Source: JADMIH01 sp035274425
GTDB lineage: Bacteria > Chloroflexota > Chloroflexia > QHBQ01 > JADMIH01
DNA length: 64,000 bases
Reading direction: 5' to 3'
NCBI GenBank assembly: GCA_035274425.1
Contig: DATEOC010000052.1
Location: 1-64,000, forward strand
The notes below the pieces were generated by a model, which saw only the letters and a list, made by a program, of their open reading frames with translations, made no database searches and had not been told where the DNA came from. Shown here piece after piece: positions 1 through 8,301 of the stretch. Position 1 is the first letter of the stretch; the number at the start of each line of letters is the position of its first letter. A program made the translations under genes and the position numbers.

Positions 1-115
1 ACGATGGCTATGTTCAATCTTCTCGTTAGCTGGCATGGCTTGCAACCTGATCAAGATGGTAGAACTCATCTTTCTATTGCTCAATTCTCCTTGTGAACTA
101 GCACCATTGGTCCTA

Positions 116-141
116 GATTCCTCACTTCGTTCGGAATGACA
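116..141. repeat. Dispersed 26-bp repeat, copy 1
   Basis: The 26 bases here recur identically in inverse orientation at 23541-23566, between pstB and pstA. The second copy is half of an imperfect palindrome; this copy has no obvious partner. The stretch 1-201 holds no recognisable gene, only this repeat and the 3' flank of the methyltransferase gene. Confidence 0.8.
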
Positions 142-201
142 GGTAAAGGATTTCAGTTATATTGCGACTTTGCATCAACCTTGCTTTTCGCGGTTGATTA
201 C

Positions 202-1014
202 TTATACATCTTTGCTCGCGCGAATGGAGAACATCAGAGGTACATCAATCTTCTGTCCCTTCAGCCTGTAATAGCCGTCTGCATCCTCCTCCATGTGCGC
301 GAACATCGAGAAGTTCACCGAAACTGGGAACTCGTGCAGAAACTCTATTCGCAGGCCCACGGAGGCGAGGGACGTGATTATATCTCCCATGCTGTGACTC
401 CACGAGTACTCAACGCCCTTATAGTCGGCGTCCGGCGCGGCGTAAGAGCCTTGTGTATCGAACCTGAGAGGCTGTTCGGAATAGAAGTACGGGTAAGTCA
501 GCCGCAGCTCCGGCTCTTCTTTCGTATTCTCGAACGTATAGGCAAAGGGGTGAAACTCCGCCATGTAGAAAGTGCCTCCCGGCTTGAGGAAGTGCGCAAC
601 CACCTCTGCCCATCGCCGGATGTCGGGCAGCCAGGTGATAGCCCCGTACGAGGTAAAGACTATATCGAACTGCCCCGTGAGCGCGTTCGGCAGGTCAAGG
701 ATGTCAGAAAGCACAAACGTCGCCGGTACGCCTATCTCATCGCTCAGCGCCCGTGCATAAGCGATAGCTCGCTCCGAAAAGTCTGCCCCTGTGACGGTAG
801 CCCCCAACCGCGCCCACGATAGTGTGTCCTTCCCGAAGTGACACTGGAGATGCAGTAGCGTCTTCCCCTGCACGTCTCCTAACTCCTCAAGCTCTATGGA
901 ATTGAGGCTCGACTTACCTGCTTTGAAGCCCTCCACGTCATACGCCTGTGATTCCACATGCAACGTGGCCCACTCATTCCAGAGCGTGCGGTTAGCTTCC
1001 CTGTATTCGTCCAT
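202..1014 (-). CDS. Class I SAM-dependent methyltransferase
   Basis: This 270-residue protein looks like a complete Rossmann-fold methyltransferase. It has a motif I-like segment (LLHLQCHFGKDTLSWARLG, about residues 53-71), an acidic end of strand 2 (GADFSERAI), and a motif II/III region (FDIVFTSYGAITWL, then LKPGGTFYMAEFHPF) typical of small-molecule methyltransferases. The C-terminal third is the variable substrate cap, so the substrate cannot be read from sequence. The start is supported by AAGGAGAG a few bases upstream. It lies just downstream of, and in the same direction as, the LuxR-type regulator, separated by a heptamer-repeat tract, so cotranscription is possible but unproven. It could methylate a metabolite or an antibiotic-like compound; I would not choose. 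Confidence 0.85.
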   Translation of the reverse strand: MDEYREANRTLWNEWATLHVESQAYDVEGFKAGKSSLNSIELEELGDVQGKTLLHLQCHFGKDTLSWARLGATVTGADFSERAIAYARALSDEIGVPATFVLSDILDLPNALTGQFDIVFTSYGAITWLPDIRRWAEVVAHFLKPGGTFYMAEFHPFAYTFENTKEEPELRLTYPYFYSEQPLRFDTQGSYAAPDADYKGVEYSWSHSMGDIITSLASVGLRIEFLHEFPVSVNFSMFAHMEEDADGYYRLKGQKIDVPLMFSIRASKDV

Positions 1015-1026
1015 CCACTCTCCTTC

Positions 1027-1082
1027 ATCTATCGTCTATCGTCCGCCGTCCGCCGTCCGCCGTCCGCCGTCCGCCATCCGGC
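1027..1082. repeat. Heptamer tandem repeat (GTCTATC / GTCCGCC units)
   Basis: About eight head-to-tail 7-bp units fill most of the gap between the regulator and the methyltransferase gene. The sequence drifts from GTCTATC to GTCCGCC while the 7-bp period is kept. It belongs to the dispersed heptamer class seen throughout the window. Confidence 0.85.
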
Positions 1083-1083
1083 A

Positions 1084-3576
1084 TCACACCAGTCCGTGCT
1101 CAACCGCATACCGCGTGACAGCGCTACGGCTAGTTATGCCCAGCTTGGTGTAGATGGAGCGGACGTGCGCCTGGACGGTACGCGTGCTCAGGAAAAGGCG
1201 CTCCGCCACCTGCGCGGCAGTCAGCCCCTCGGCTATCAGTTGCAGTACCTCGATCTCACGCCTGGTCAGGTCGTCCGAGTGCGGAGTGTGGAGTGCCTGA
1301 ATTGGGCTTTGCCCAAGAACCTGCGGAATATTATCGTCCGACTCCTGAGTCCTCTTTCCCGACTCCTTGTCAAGGTCCGACGCGTCTAGCTCATCGAATA
1401 AAGCCTGGCTCTCCGCGCGTAGCTCCGTTGCACGGTCAGGGTCGCCTTGTAAGCGTGATACCTCTGCCAGGAGCGCGAGGGAGCTTGCGGTGCCCTCCTT
1501 GTCCCCAAGCTCGCGGAACATTCCGAGGCTCTCGCTGTAGAGCGACACCGCGCGCCCGTAATCGCCTCCATCACGGGCGAGGTCGCCCAGCGGGTGGAGC
1601 GTCCACGCGATACCACGCTTATCGCCCACCTCTTCTTGCAGAGCGAGGGCCTCCTCAAGGCGGGCGCGGGCCTCTATATGGTCGCCCTGGCGCAACGCGA
1701 CACGGCCAGAGTGACTCAGCTCCAGTCCCACCCCCCACTTATGCCCCATCTCCTGGTAGAGCGCGAGGCTCTCCTCGTGGAGGGCTGACGCGGCCTGCTC
1801 CTCGCCCCAATCGCTCAACACCTGGCCCAGGAAGTCGAGCGAGAGCGCCAGCCCCCACTTCTCCCCAATCTCCCTGAAGAGCGCCGCGCTCTCTTCGCTC
1901 AACACCCGCCCCGCAGGGTCTCCCTGGCGCGTAATCGCCCTACCCAGAAAGGTGCCCGTAAAGGCTATACTCCGCTTGTCACCTAGCCCACGCCAGAGTT
2001 GAAGCCCCTTCTCAAGGTGGGCGCGCGCCGCCGCATAGTCACTTTGTAAGAACGCCAATATCCCCGCCGCGCTCAACGCCTTTGCTAATGCGGAGTGCGG
2101 AGTGCCTGAATTGGGCACAGCCCAAGAACCTGCGGAATTGTCATCTTCTACGCTCGCAAGCATGCTCTCTAACCAGGTTCGACCTTCGCGCAAGTAGCCC
2201 CTGAAGTACCAGAACCATGCCAGCGCGCCCGCCAGCCGTAAACCAGCCTCTAAGTGCGGAGTGCGGAGTGCGGAGTGCGGAGTATGATTACTGCCTTCTG
2301 AATATTCGTCCTTCGTCCTTCGTCCTTCGTCCCATTCCCCAGGTTCTTGGGCAAAGCCCAATTCAGGCACTCCGAATTCCGCACTAGAAAGGCTCCAAGA
2401 TAGGGCCGCCCGCAAGTTGTCATGCTCCTCTTCCAGGCGCTCCAGCCATGCCAGTTGCTGCTCGGTAACAAGCAGGGCCTCCGACTCCTCGGCCAGTTGC
2501 AAGTACCAGTCGCGGTGGTGAGTGCGTGCTGCCTCTTCCTCTCCCGCGGCAACGAGCTTCTCGCGTGCGTACTGGCGTATCGTCTCAAGGAGTCTATAAC
2601 GGGCCTGCCCCTCCCGCCCCTGCACGATGACAAGCGATTTGTCGGCCAGTTGAGAGAGGAGATCTATCACCTCGTACTGGTCAACCTCACCCCCCAGCAC
2701 CGCGTGAACGGCCTCCAGGGTGAATTGCCCCGCGAAGACTGAGAGGCTTCGCAATAAGGCTCGCTCGGCCTCTGTGAGGAGATCGTAGCTCCAGTCCATC
2801 AGCGCGACCAGGGTCTTGTGCCTGGGGGTTGACGCGTGGCCCTGCGCGGATAAGAGGCGCAGGCTCTCGTCCAGGCGCTCCGCTATCTGCTCGACCGATA
2901 GCACGCGCACCCGCGCCGCCGCCAATTCGAGGGCCAGGGGTATGCCGTCGAGCTTGCTGCATATCTGGGCCACAGGTGCTGCGCTCTCCGGGGCCAGCTC
3001 GAAGTCTGGGCACTTGAGGCGTGCTCGCTCGACGAAGAGCTGCACAGCCTCGTAGCGAGCCATCTCCTCTATGGAGGGCAGTTTGCGCGGATCTGGCAAG
3101 GATAGAGCGGGTACGGGCCAGGTAGCCTCATAGTTGAGGCCGAGCGCCTGGCGGCTGGTGGCGAGTATACGCAGCCCTGGACAGGCACGCAGCAGCGCAT
3201 CCACGAAAGAGGCGCACGCCTCCACTACGTGCTCGCAATTGTCCAGCACAAGGAGCGTTTCGGCCCCGCTGAGGTGCTCCGCTATCAAGGCAGCCAGGTC
3301 GCTCCGAGACTCGTCCCGCACGCCAATCGCACCGGCGACGGCCTGGGGCACGATTTCGGGGTCCGAAAGCGCCGCAAGCTCCGCCAACCACACTCCACCC
3401 GGATAGCGTTCTGCCAGGCCCGAAGCCACCCTCAACGCCAGCCGCGTTTTGCCTGAGCCGCCCATCCCCGTGAGCGTGAGTAGAGAGACGCTGCCAAGCA
3501 ATCGCTCGACCTCCGCAGTCTCATGCTCGCGGCCTATGAAGCTCGTCATTTGCTGAGGTAGGTTGTGGGTGGGCAA
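1084..3576 (-). CDS. LuxR-type regulator with NB-ARC ATPase and TPR repeats
   Basis: This 830-residue protein is a STAND-class transcription regulator. The N-terminal NB-ARC domain carries a P-loop (GMGGSGKT, residues 37-44) and a Walker B-like LLVLDNCEH. It is followed by TPR-like helices rich in A-x-x-x-Y/L repeats (about 450-740) and a C-terminal LuxR helix-turn-helix (LTRREIEVLQLIAEGLTAAQ, about 768-826). By family knowledge, ligand binding to the sensor region would drive ATP-dependent oligomerisation and DNA binding. The start is a TTG at 3576 with GGGGAGG five bases upstream. Three repeat-derived peptides interrupt it at about residues 397-441, 479-496 and 749-766. The related regulator at 15752-18301 lacks the first two at the matching positions. 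The third sits just before the HTH. The frame stays open throughout, so the gene is probably functional. Confidence 0.9.
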   Translation of the reverse strand: MPTHNLPQQMTSFIGREHETAEVERLLGSVSLLTLTGMGGSGKTRLALRVASGLAERYPGGVWLAELAALSDPEIVPQAVAGAIGVRDESRSDLAALIAEHLSGAETLLVLDNCEHVVEACASFVDALLRACPGLRILATSRQALGLNYEATWPVPALSLPDPRKLPSIEEMARYEAVQLFVERARLKCPDFELAPESAAPVAQICSKLDGIPLALELAAARVRVLSVEQIAERLDESLRLLSAQGHASTPRHKTLVALMDWSYDLLTEAERALLRSLSVFAGQFTLEAVHAVLGGEVDQYEVIDLLSQLADKSLVIVQGREGQARYRLLETIRQYAREKLVAAGEEEAARTHHRDWYLQLAEESEALLVTEQQLAWLERLEEEHDNLRAALSWSLSSAEFGVPELGFAQEPGEWDEGRRTKDEYSEGSNHTPHSALRTPHLEAGLRLAGALAWFWYFRGYLREGRTWLESMLASVEDDNSAGSWAVPNSGTPHSALAKALSAAGILAFLQSDYAAARAHLEKGLQLWRGLGDKRSIAFTGTFLGRAITRQGDPAGRVLSEESAALFREIGEKWGLALSLDFLGQVLSDWGEEQAASALHEESLALYQEMGHKWGVGLELSHSGRVALRQGDHIEARARLEEALALQEEVGDKRGIAWTLHPLGDLARDGGDYGRAVSLYSESLGMFRELGDKEGTASSLALLAEVSRLQGDPDRATELRAESQALFDELDASDLDKESGKRTQESDDNIPQVLGQSPIQALHTPHSDDLTRREIEVLQLIAEGLTAAQVAERLFLSTRTVQAHVRSIYTKLGITSRSAVTRYAVEHGLV
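1279..1328. repeat. In-frame repeat insert R1 in the LuxR-type gene
   Basis: GAGTGCGGA-type heptamers lead into a short hairpin (TTGGGCTTTGCCCAA) and end in CCTGCGGAAT. The same core occurs at 2089-2139 and, inverted, at 2337-2385. It is translated here as a linker (IPQVLGQSPIQALHTPHS) just before the HTH domain. Confidence 0.85.
2089..2139. repeat. In-frame repeat insert R2 in the LuxR-type gene
   Basis: This has the same orientation and nearly the same sequence as the insert at 1279-1328, but it is read in a different frame, giving NSAGSWAVPNSGTPHSA instead. The related regulator at 15752-18301 has no matching residues here. Confidence 0.85.
2252..2386. repeat. In-frame compound repeat insert R3 (135 bp)
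   Basis: Four GTGCGGA heptamers, a GTCCTTC heptamer tract and an inverted copy of the R1/R2 core lie between short inverted ends (AGTGCGGA / TCCGCACT). The total of 135 bp is exactly 45 codons. The encoded peptide separates two helices that are adjacent in the related protein at 15752-18301. Confidence 0.85.
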
Positions 3577-3696
3577 ACGGTCCTCCCCGTGTGGTCATGT
3601 AATCCGGCGTCAGGAATCGGAAATCAGGAGCCACTATCTGGCGGATAGTTACGGCTCTATTATACAGGCGGGATATGGAGAGTGGGAAGAAGGAAT

Positions 3697-3752
3697 TTTC
3701 ATTTACATGTAATTTACGGCCTTGCAAGGCCGTAAATTACATGTAAATGAAA
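3697..3752. repeat. Perfect 56-bp palindrome
   Basis: Two 28-base arms meet without a loop at the centre CTTG|CAAG. It lies in the 338-bp gap (3577-3914) between two divergent genes. It could be a cruciform, a dimeric operator or a palindromic mobile element. Nothing else in the window matches it. Confidence 0.95.
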
Positions 3753-3796
3753 GAAAGTTTGTCCGGGCGTGCCGGCGGCATGGCCCAACGTCGCAT

Positions 3797-3855
3797 TAGG
3801 CACTTTTGCCTAGTAGAGAAAGTGCCTAGCCGCACCAAAAGATAGGCAAAAGTGC
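3797..3855 (+). promoter_or_regulatory. Overlapping alternative hairpins upstream of the DUF2339 gene
   Basis: GCACTTTTGCCTA (3800-3812) pairs with TAGGCAAAAGTGC (3843-3855). The overlapping TAGGCACTT (3797-3805) instead pairs with AAGTGCCTA (3820-3828). The two structures are mutually exclusive and lie 60-120 bases before the start codon, so they could form an attenuator or a pair of protein-binding sites. No transcription start is known. Confidence 0.5.
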
Positions 3856-3914
3856 AGAAGCCAACCGCCGATAGGTTAGCTATAGTGAGAGCATAGCAGA
3901 ATAGGAGGCCCATC

Positions 3915-6900
3915 ATGACAGCATCGAATCCCGATAGCTCCATACTCAGTCGCGTCAGCGCCCTCGAAGCAACGGTGCAGGAGATACAGCGCACCATAGC
4001 GAAGCTTAAGGGCGAAGACACGATAGAAGCTACTGCGCCTGAGCAAGCAGTGGTCTTACGCGATAGCGCTACCCTCGCTCCTCTGTCTCGTGAGGCCGGT
4101 CCTTTTGACATGGTGATCGATGTAGGGGCCAACGCCATCCAGGAGCCTCCTAAGCAGGCGCGCGTAATCTGCGTACACTGCGGCGCGGCCAACCTGGAGG
4201 ATCGCGCCAGATGCATATTGTGCGGGTGGTCTCTCACAACCTCCCCTACCCCATCTACACTCGAACCTAATCCTGAGCCGAAGGCGCAACCCGTATCTGA
4301 ACCGCCACCTCCTGCTTCCAGGGTGCGTGTCATTGAGGCTGCGCCTGCGCTAGCACGCCCAGTCCCACCTAAGCCTGCGCGCTCAGCTCCAATCAAGATT
4401 GACATCCTGAAGGCTGCCGAAATGTGGCTCAACAAAGTCGGCATAGTTCTCTTTCTCTTCGGCGTGGCTTTCCTCTTCAAGTATTCGATAGACAAGGGGT
4501 GGCTGAACGAGCAGGCCCGCATCGGCATGGGACTCCTCTTCGGGTCGGTACTGCTGGTCATTGGCCTGCGGCTGCACGGCAAGCGCCGCCACTTCAGCCA
4601 GGTGCTCATGGGCGGAAGCATAGCCACCTATTACATCACGGGCTTCGCCGCCTACAACATCTTCCCCAATCTCAACATACCTTATGAAGTGGCTTTCGGC
4701 TTCATGGCCCTGGTTACTATCGCGGCTTTCGCACTCTCGATGCGGCAAGATGAAGCGGTCCTCGCTATCATAGGCGTGACCGGGGGGTTGCTCACACCGT
4801 TCATTCTGAACCGCGCCGGGATAGAATTGCCAGGTCTGGTGGGCTACACCTGCCTGGTCATCGCGGGCGCGAGTGGCATCTACCTCATGAAGGGCTGGCG
4901 TACTCTCCTCTGGACGTCGGTGCAGGGCGGGTGCTCCATCCTGACGCTCGGCTACCTGGGATATGTCCTTCTCGTCATGAGACCGGCCCTCTTGGACCGC
5001 TGGTCGCTACAGGCAGGTGCCGTGTTCATGCTTTTCGCTTTCTGGATGGTGCCCGTCGTGCGCGATGCGCTCTTCGCCAGGGACCCGGCGCGATGGCCCC
5101 AACCCGCGCTCCCTTCCGCATGGTACCCTGAGATTCGGAACATCATCAAGCGTCACGTCCACCTCCTCACCGTAGCGACGCCCCTCATTGTGCTGGCCTA
5201 CTCTGCTTTGCTGTGGGGAGGGCTTGTGCCGAGGGAGGTTTGGGGCATCGTGGGCATCGGAGGAGCTGCCCTGCTCGCTGCCACCCACTGGGCATTGCGC
5301 CGCTATGCTCCAACGCTCCAATCGCTCGCCTACACCCATGCCATAGTCGCGATCGTTCTCATGACAACAGGGTTGGTGTCTCTCCTGAGCGGCCATACGC
5401 TAATCTTCGCATTGGCTGCTGAAGCTGCGGCGCTCCACCTGATTGCGTGGCGCTTCTCGGACAGGGGCATAGCTATCTGCGGGAACCTCATCTTCGGCGC
5501 GGTAGGCGTGTGGCTGGCATACCGGCTCATGCCGGGCGGGGGTCCGCTACACCCAGTTTGGAACGCGCAAGCCCTCACCGACATGGCTATCATCGGCATC
5601 GCCCTGGCGGTATCGTTCATAGTGCGGCAGCGCGACGTGGCGCTCATCATGCGTAGCTGTGCCCACATCGCGCTCATGGCGTGGATATGGCGCGAGATAC
5701 ATGCCTACCCCAACGGCGACGGTTATGTGATGCTGGCGTGGGCAGCTTATGGCCTCCTGCTGCACATCATCTCCCGCCACATAACCGACCCGCTCAACGC
5801 TACGGGCACGTCCATCGCCGCCCACCTCGCCTTCGAGGCATCCGTAGCGATCCTCGCCCTGCGCCTGGCGACAGGCTACCAGGGCGACATGACGATGCTC
5901 AATAGCAAGGCGGTCATTGACCTCGGCATGATGGCGCTTGCCCTGGCCGCCTCCTTCTTCGTGAGAGGTGGGCAGTCCGGCTTGCCAATCGCGGCAACCA
6001 TATACCGCCTGGGCGTGCATGTAGCGGCGCTGGCCTGGCTCTGGCGCGAAGCCACGCCCCTCGATCTATCAGGTGGGTACGTCATGCTCAGGTGGGCCGC
6101 TTACCTGGCGATGGTGGCGTTCATCTCCCACCGCGTTGGTGACCGCATCACCCTTATCTTCACAGGCATACCCTTCATCGGAGTGGCTTACATGTTCGCG
6201 GGGCGCATACTTAGCGGCCATGAAGGGGAGCTGGCAGTACTCAACCCCAGGACTATCCTTGACCTGTGCGTGATGGCCCTCGCGCTGGCGGTCTCCTTCG
6301 TAGCCCAACCGCGTGAGGCGAAGATAGCCTATCGCCTGGCGATACACGCCGGGGTGCTGGGGCTGCTCTGGCGCGAGCTTATCGTCCTGGACTCGGGCTG
6401 GAACACGTCTATCTTCCAGGTGCTCGCTGGAGCATATGGATACGTGATGCTGGCCTGGGCGCTCTACCTTACCGCGCTCCATTTGCTGGCGCGACGCCTG
6501 CGCGATGTATCTACCTCTATCTTCGCGCATGCAGGCTTCTTCGCGGTTGGCGGTCTGTTAGCCTGGAGGCTCCTCACCGGGCCTATGATGACTGTATCGG
6601 TCTTCAACCAGAAGGCTCTATTCGACCTCGCTGTTATCGCCCTCGCCGCCTGCATTTCGTTCATCGTGCGGCCAAGAGAAGCAGGTATCGTTTACCGCTA
6701 TGCCGTGCACGCGGCGGTAATGGCCTTGATCGCCAGGGAGTTCTACTGGCTGGGCAAGGGCGACGGGTATATCATGCTGGCCTGGGCAGCTTACGCTACC
6801 CTGCTCGTATTGGCCTCGCGCTTCTTCAAGGGGGAAAGGATGGACTGGGCGGGGCACGCTATATTCGCTGTTACAGGGTTGTGGCTGGTGGCGCGCTTCG

Positions 6901-7427
6901 TCACGGGTCTCATCCTGGTCAACGAGGACCAGTTCGCGGTACTCAACCCCAAGGGGCTTACCGACTTCGGAGTGGTCGCGCTCGGCGCGGTGATGTACCT
7001 CCTCGCGCGCCGCGAACGAGAGATCGGCTTCGCCTACGCGCTATGGCTCCACTTCGGCTTCCTCGGTTGGACGTGGCAGGAGCTGGGGCTGATACCGAAC
7101 GGCGGCAACGGCTACGTGACCATCGCGTGGGGGATATACGGCACGGCTTTGGTGGTGGCGGGGCTACGCCTGGGGCGCAACGTCCCCCTGCTGACGTGCG
7201 GCATAACTACCCTCTTCGCGGTCGCGGCCAAGCTCTTCCTGATAGACCTCCACTACCTGGACGCCATCTGGCGCATCCTCCTCTTCCTGGGCTTCGGAGG
7301 CTTCTTCCTACTCTTCAGCTACTTCTTCCAGGGGGCGGTAGGGCCTGGGCCTCGTAATAACGATCCTCACCAGCGCAAGCCCGGCATAGGATCTCGCCCC
7401 CTCGAAGGACCTCGCGCTCGTTCATAA
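3915..7427 (+). CDS. Giant DUF2339-type polytopic membrane protein
   Basis: The 1170-residue protein starts behind AGGAGG. It has an N-terminal coiled-coil-like stretch (about 10-35), a zinc ribbon with two CxxC pairs (CVHCG at about 85 and CILCG), a Pro-rich linker, then more than 20 predicted hydrophobic segments from about residue 170 to 1140. This matches the DUF2339 family of unknown function. The C-terminal half shows an internal repeat of roughly 100-115 residues: five copies of a segment like ALTDMAIIGIALAVSFIVR followed by a conserved WxWRE and a GYVMLAWAAY motif. The last 30 or so residues are hydrophilic and overlap the antisense FmdE remnant, so the natural C-terminus may have been extended by a rearrangement. 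A transport or envelope role is a guess. Confidence 0.85.
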   Translation: MTASNPDSSILSRVSALEATVQEIQRTIAKLKGEDTIEATAPEQAVVLRDSATLAPLSREAGPFDMVIDVGANAIQEPPKQARVICVHCGAANLEDRARCILCGWSLTTSPTPSTLEPNPEPKAQPVSEPPPPASRVRVIEAAPALARPVPPKPARSAPIKIDILKAAEMWLNKVGIVLFLFGVAFLFKYSIDKGWLNEQARIGMGLLFGSVLLVIGLRLHGKRRHFSQVLMGGSIATYYITGFAAYNIFPNLNIPYEVAFGFMALVTIAAFALSMRQDEAVLAIIGVTGGLLTPFILNRAGIELPGLVGYTCLVIAGASGIYLMKGWRTLLWTSVQGGCSILTLGYLGYVLLVMRPALLDRWSLQAGAVFMLFAFWMVPVVRDALFARDPARWPQPALPSAWYPEIRNIIKRHVHLLTVATPLIVLAYSALLWGGLVPREVWGIVGIGGAALLAATHWALRRYAPTLQSLAYTHAIVAIVLMTTGLVSLLSGHTLIFALAAEAAALHLIAWRFSDRGIAICGNLIFGAVGVWLAYRLMPGGGPLHPVWNAQALTDMAIIGIALAVSFIVRQRDVALIMRSCAHIALMAWIWREIHAYPNGDGYVMLAWAAYGLLLHIISRHITDPLNATGTSIAAHLAFEASVAILALRLATGYQGDMTMLNSKAVIDLGMMALALAASFFVRGGQSGLPIAATIYRLGVHVAALAWLWREATPLDLSGGYVMLRWAAYLAMVAFISHRVGDRITLIFTGIPFIGVAYMFAGRILSGHEGELAVLNPRTILDLCVMALALAVSFVAQPREAKIAYRLAIHAGVLGLLWRELIVLDSGWNTSIFQVLAGAYGYVMLAWALYLTALHLLARRLRDVSTSIFAHAGFFAVGGLLAWRLLTGPMMTVSVFNQKALFDLAVIALAACISFIVRPREAGIVYRYAVHAAVMALIAREFYWLGKGDGYIMLAWAAYATLLVLASRFFKGERMDWAGHAIFAVTGLWLVARFVTGLILVNEDQFAVLNPKGLTDFGVVALGAVMYLLARREREIGFAYALWLHFGFLGWTWQELGLIPNGGNGYVTIAWGIYGTALVVAGLRLGRNVPLLTCGITTLFAVAAKLFLIDLHYLDAIWRILLFLGFGGFFLLFSYFFQGAVGPGPRNNDPHQRKPGIGSRPLEGPRARS

Positions 7428-7572
7428 TCTCCTCGCCGCAACAGGCGCAGATCACACGCAGGCCGGGCCGGCTGATAATGGCAGCCATGTCTACCGTCAG
7501 CCGCACCGCCTGCGCCACCATCAATTCACGGTCCGGCATCACCTGGTAGGCAGCAAGTTGAGCGTGCCAATG
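7315..7572 (-). pseudogene. Truncated FmdE-like zinc-ribbon gene remnant
   Basis: An open frame of 75-85 codons encodes only the C-terminal part of the FmdE/FwdE family (formylmethanofuran dehydrogenase subunit E-like proteins). It contains YQVMPDRELM, a CACCG knuckle and GGEILCRACAGEDRYYE. Homologous-looking residues continue upstream of the first possible start (GTG at 7542) until an in-frame TAG at 7573-7575, so the N-terminal domain is missing. It overlaps the 3' end of the DUF2339 gene on the other strand by 113 bases. FmdE-like proteins are often linked to molybdoenzymes and the next gene is mobA, so this may be the relic of a molybdenum locus. It could still be expressed as a small zinc protein. 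Confidence 0.6.
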
Positions 7573-7579
7573 CTATAAT
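7571..7579 (+). promoter_or_regulatory. Candidate extended -10 promoter of mobA
   Basis: TGCTATAAT is a perfect extended -10 element, about 100 bases before the likely mobA start. No good -35 is visible at the right distance, which extended -10 promoters can tolerate. Confidence 0.5.
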
Positions 7580-7679
7580 TCGAGAAGTAGGGGCACGGAG
7601 CGTAGCGACGCACGCCGTGCCCCATGACCATCAATCTAAGCCTTCTATACTTCTAAATTCCCTAGAGGGGAAAAGAAAG

Positions 7680-8300
7680 TTGAAGAGTCACGAGCGAACA
7701 GGCGCTATCATCCTGGCCGGGGGCCACAGCACCCGCATGGGGAGCAACAAGGCCCTTCTTCGCCTGCGCCCCGCCGGCCCTACCCTCATCGAGTCTGTCG
7801 TCGCCCGTTTGAGGGAAGCAAACCTCCCACCTACCCTGCTGGTGACTAACACGCCCCACGACTACGCGTTCCTGGATATACAGATGGTGCTAGACGACAT
7901 TGAAGGCGTTGGCGCATTGGGCGGTATCCTTACTGCCCTCTCTCACTCTACTCATACACGCAACCTGATAGTAGCTTGCGATATGCCTCTCCTTAACCCC
8001 ACGCTCCTGAAGCACATGGCCTCCCTGCCCAACGACAATGACGCCATTCTCCCACGCTGGACCAACATCAAAGGTCGCACGCAGGTCGAGACGCTGCACG
8101 CCATATACTCAACGCGATGCATAGAGCCTGTACGCAGACGCATTGTCGAAAGCAAGCTGAAAGTAGCTGACCTCTTGAATGACATCTCCGTCCGCTACCT
8201 GGAAGAGCCGGAACTGAGGCGCTACGACCCCCACCTGAACAGCTTCCGCAATATCAACACGCCGGGGGAGTTGGAAGCGATGAGGATCGAGAACTATTGA
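7680..8300 (+). CDS. mobA: Molybdenum cofactor guanylyltransferase
   Basis: MobA links GMP from GTP to molybdopterin to give the guanine dinucleotide cofactor. The N-terminus has the family signature LAGGxSxRMGxNKALL, which binds the nucleotide phosphates. VACDMPLL is the expected metal-binding Asp region, and the C-terminus ends with the usual FRNINTPGEL. An ATG at 7617 would add 21 atypical residues. TTG at 7680 is better placed because GAGGGG lies just upstream and homology begins right after. The protein is then about 206 residues, normal for the family. It stands alone apart from the FmdE remnant, so the molybdoenzymes it serves must lie elsewhere. Confidence 0.88.
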   Translation: MKSHERTGAIILAGGHSTRMGSNKALLRLRPAGPTLIESVVARLREANLPPTLLVTNTPHDYAFLDIQMVLDDIEGVGALGGILTALSHSTHTRNLIVACDMPLLNPTLLKHMASLPNDNDAILPRWTNIKGRTQVETLHAIYSTRCIEPVRRRIVESKLKVADLLNDISVRYLEEPELRRYDPHLNSFRNINTPGELEAMRIENY

Positions 8301-8301
8301 T

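Noticed and set aside
1027..1082. A CRISPR-like array
   Set aside because: The repeats are contiguous 7-bp units without spacers, and no cas gene is present.
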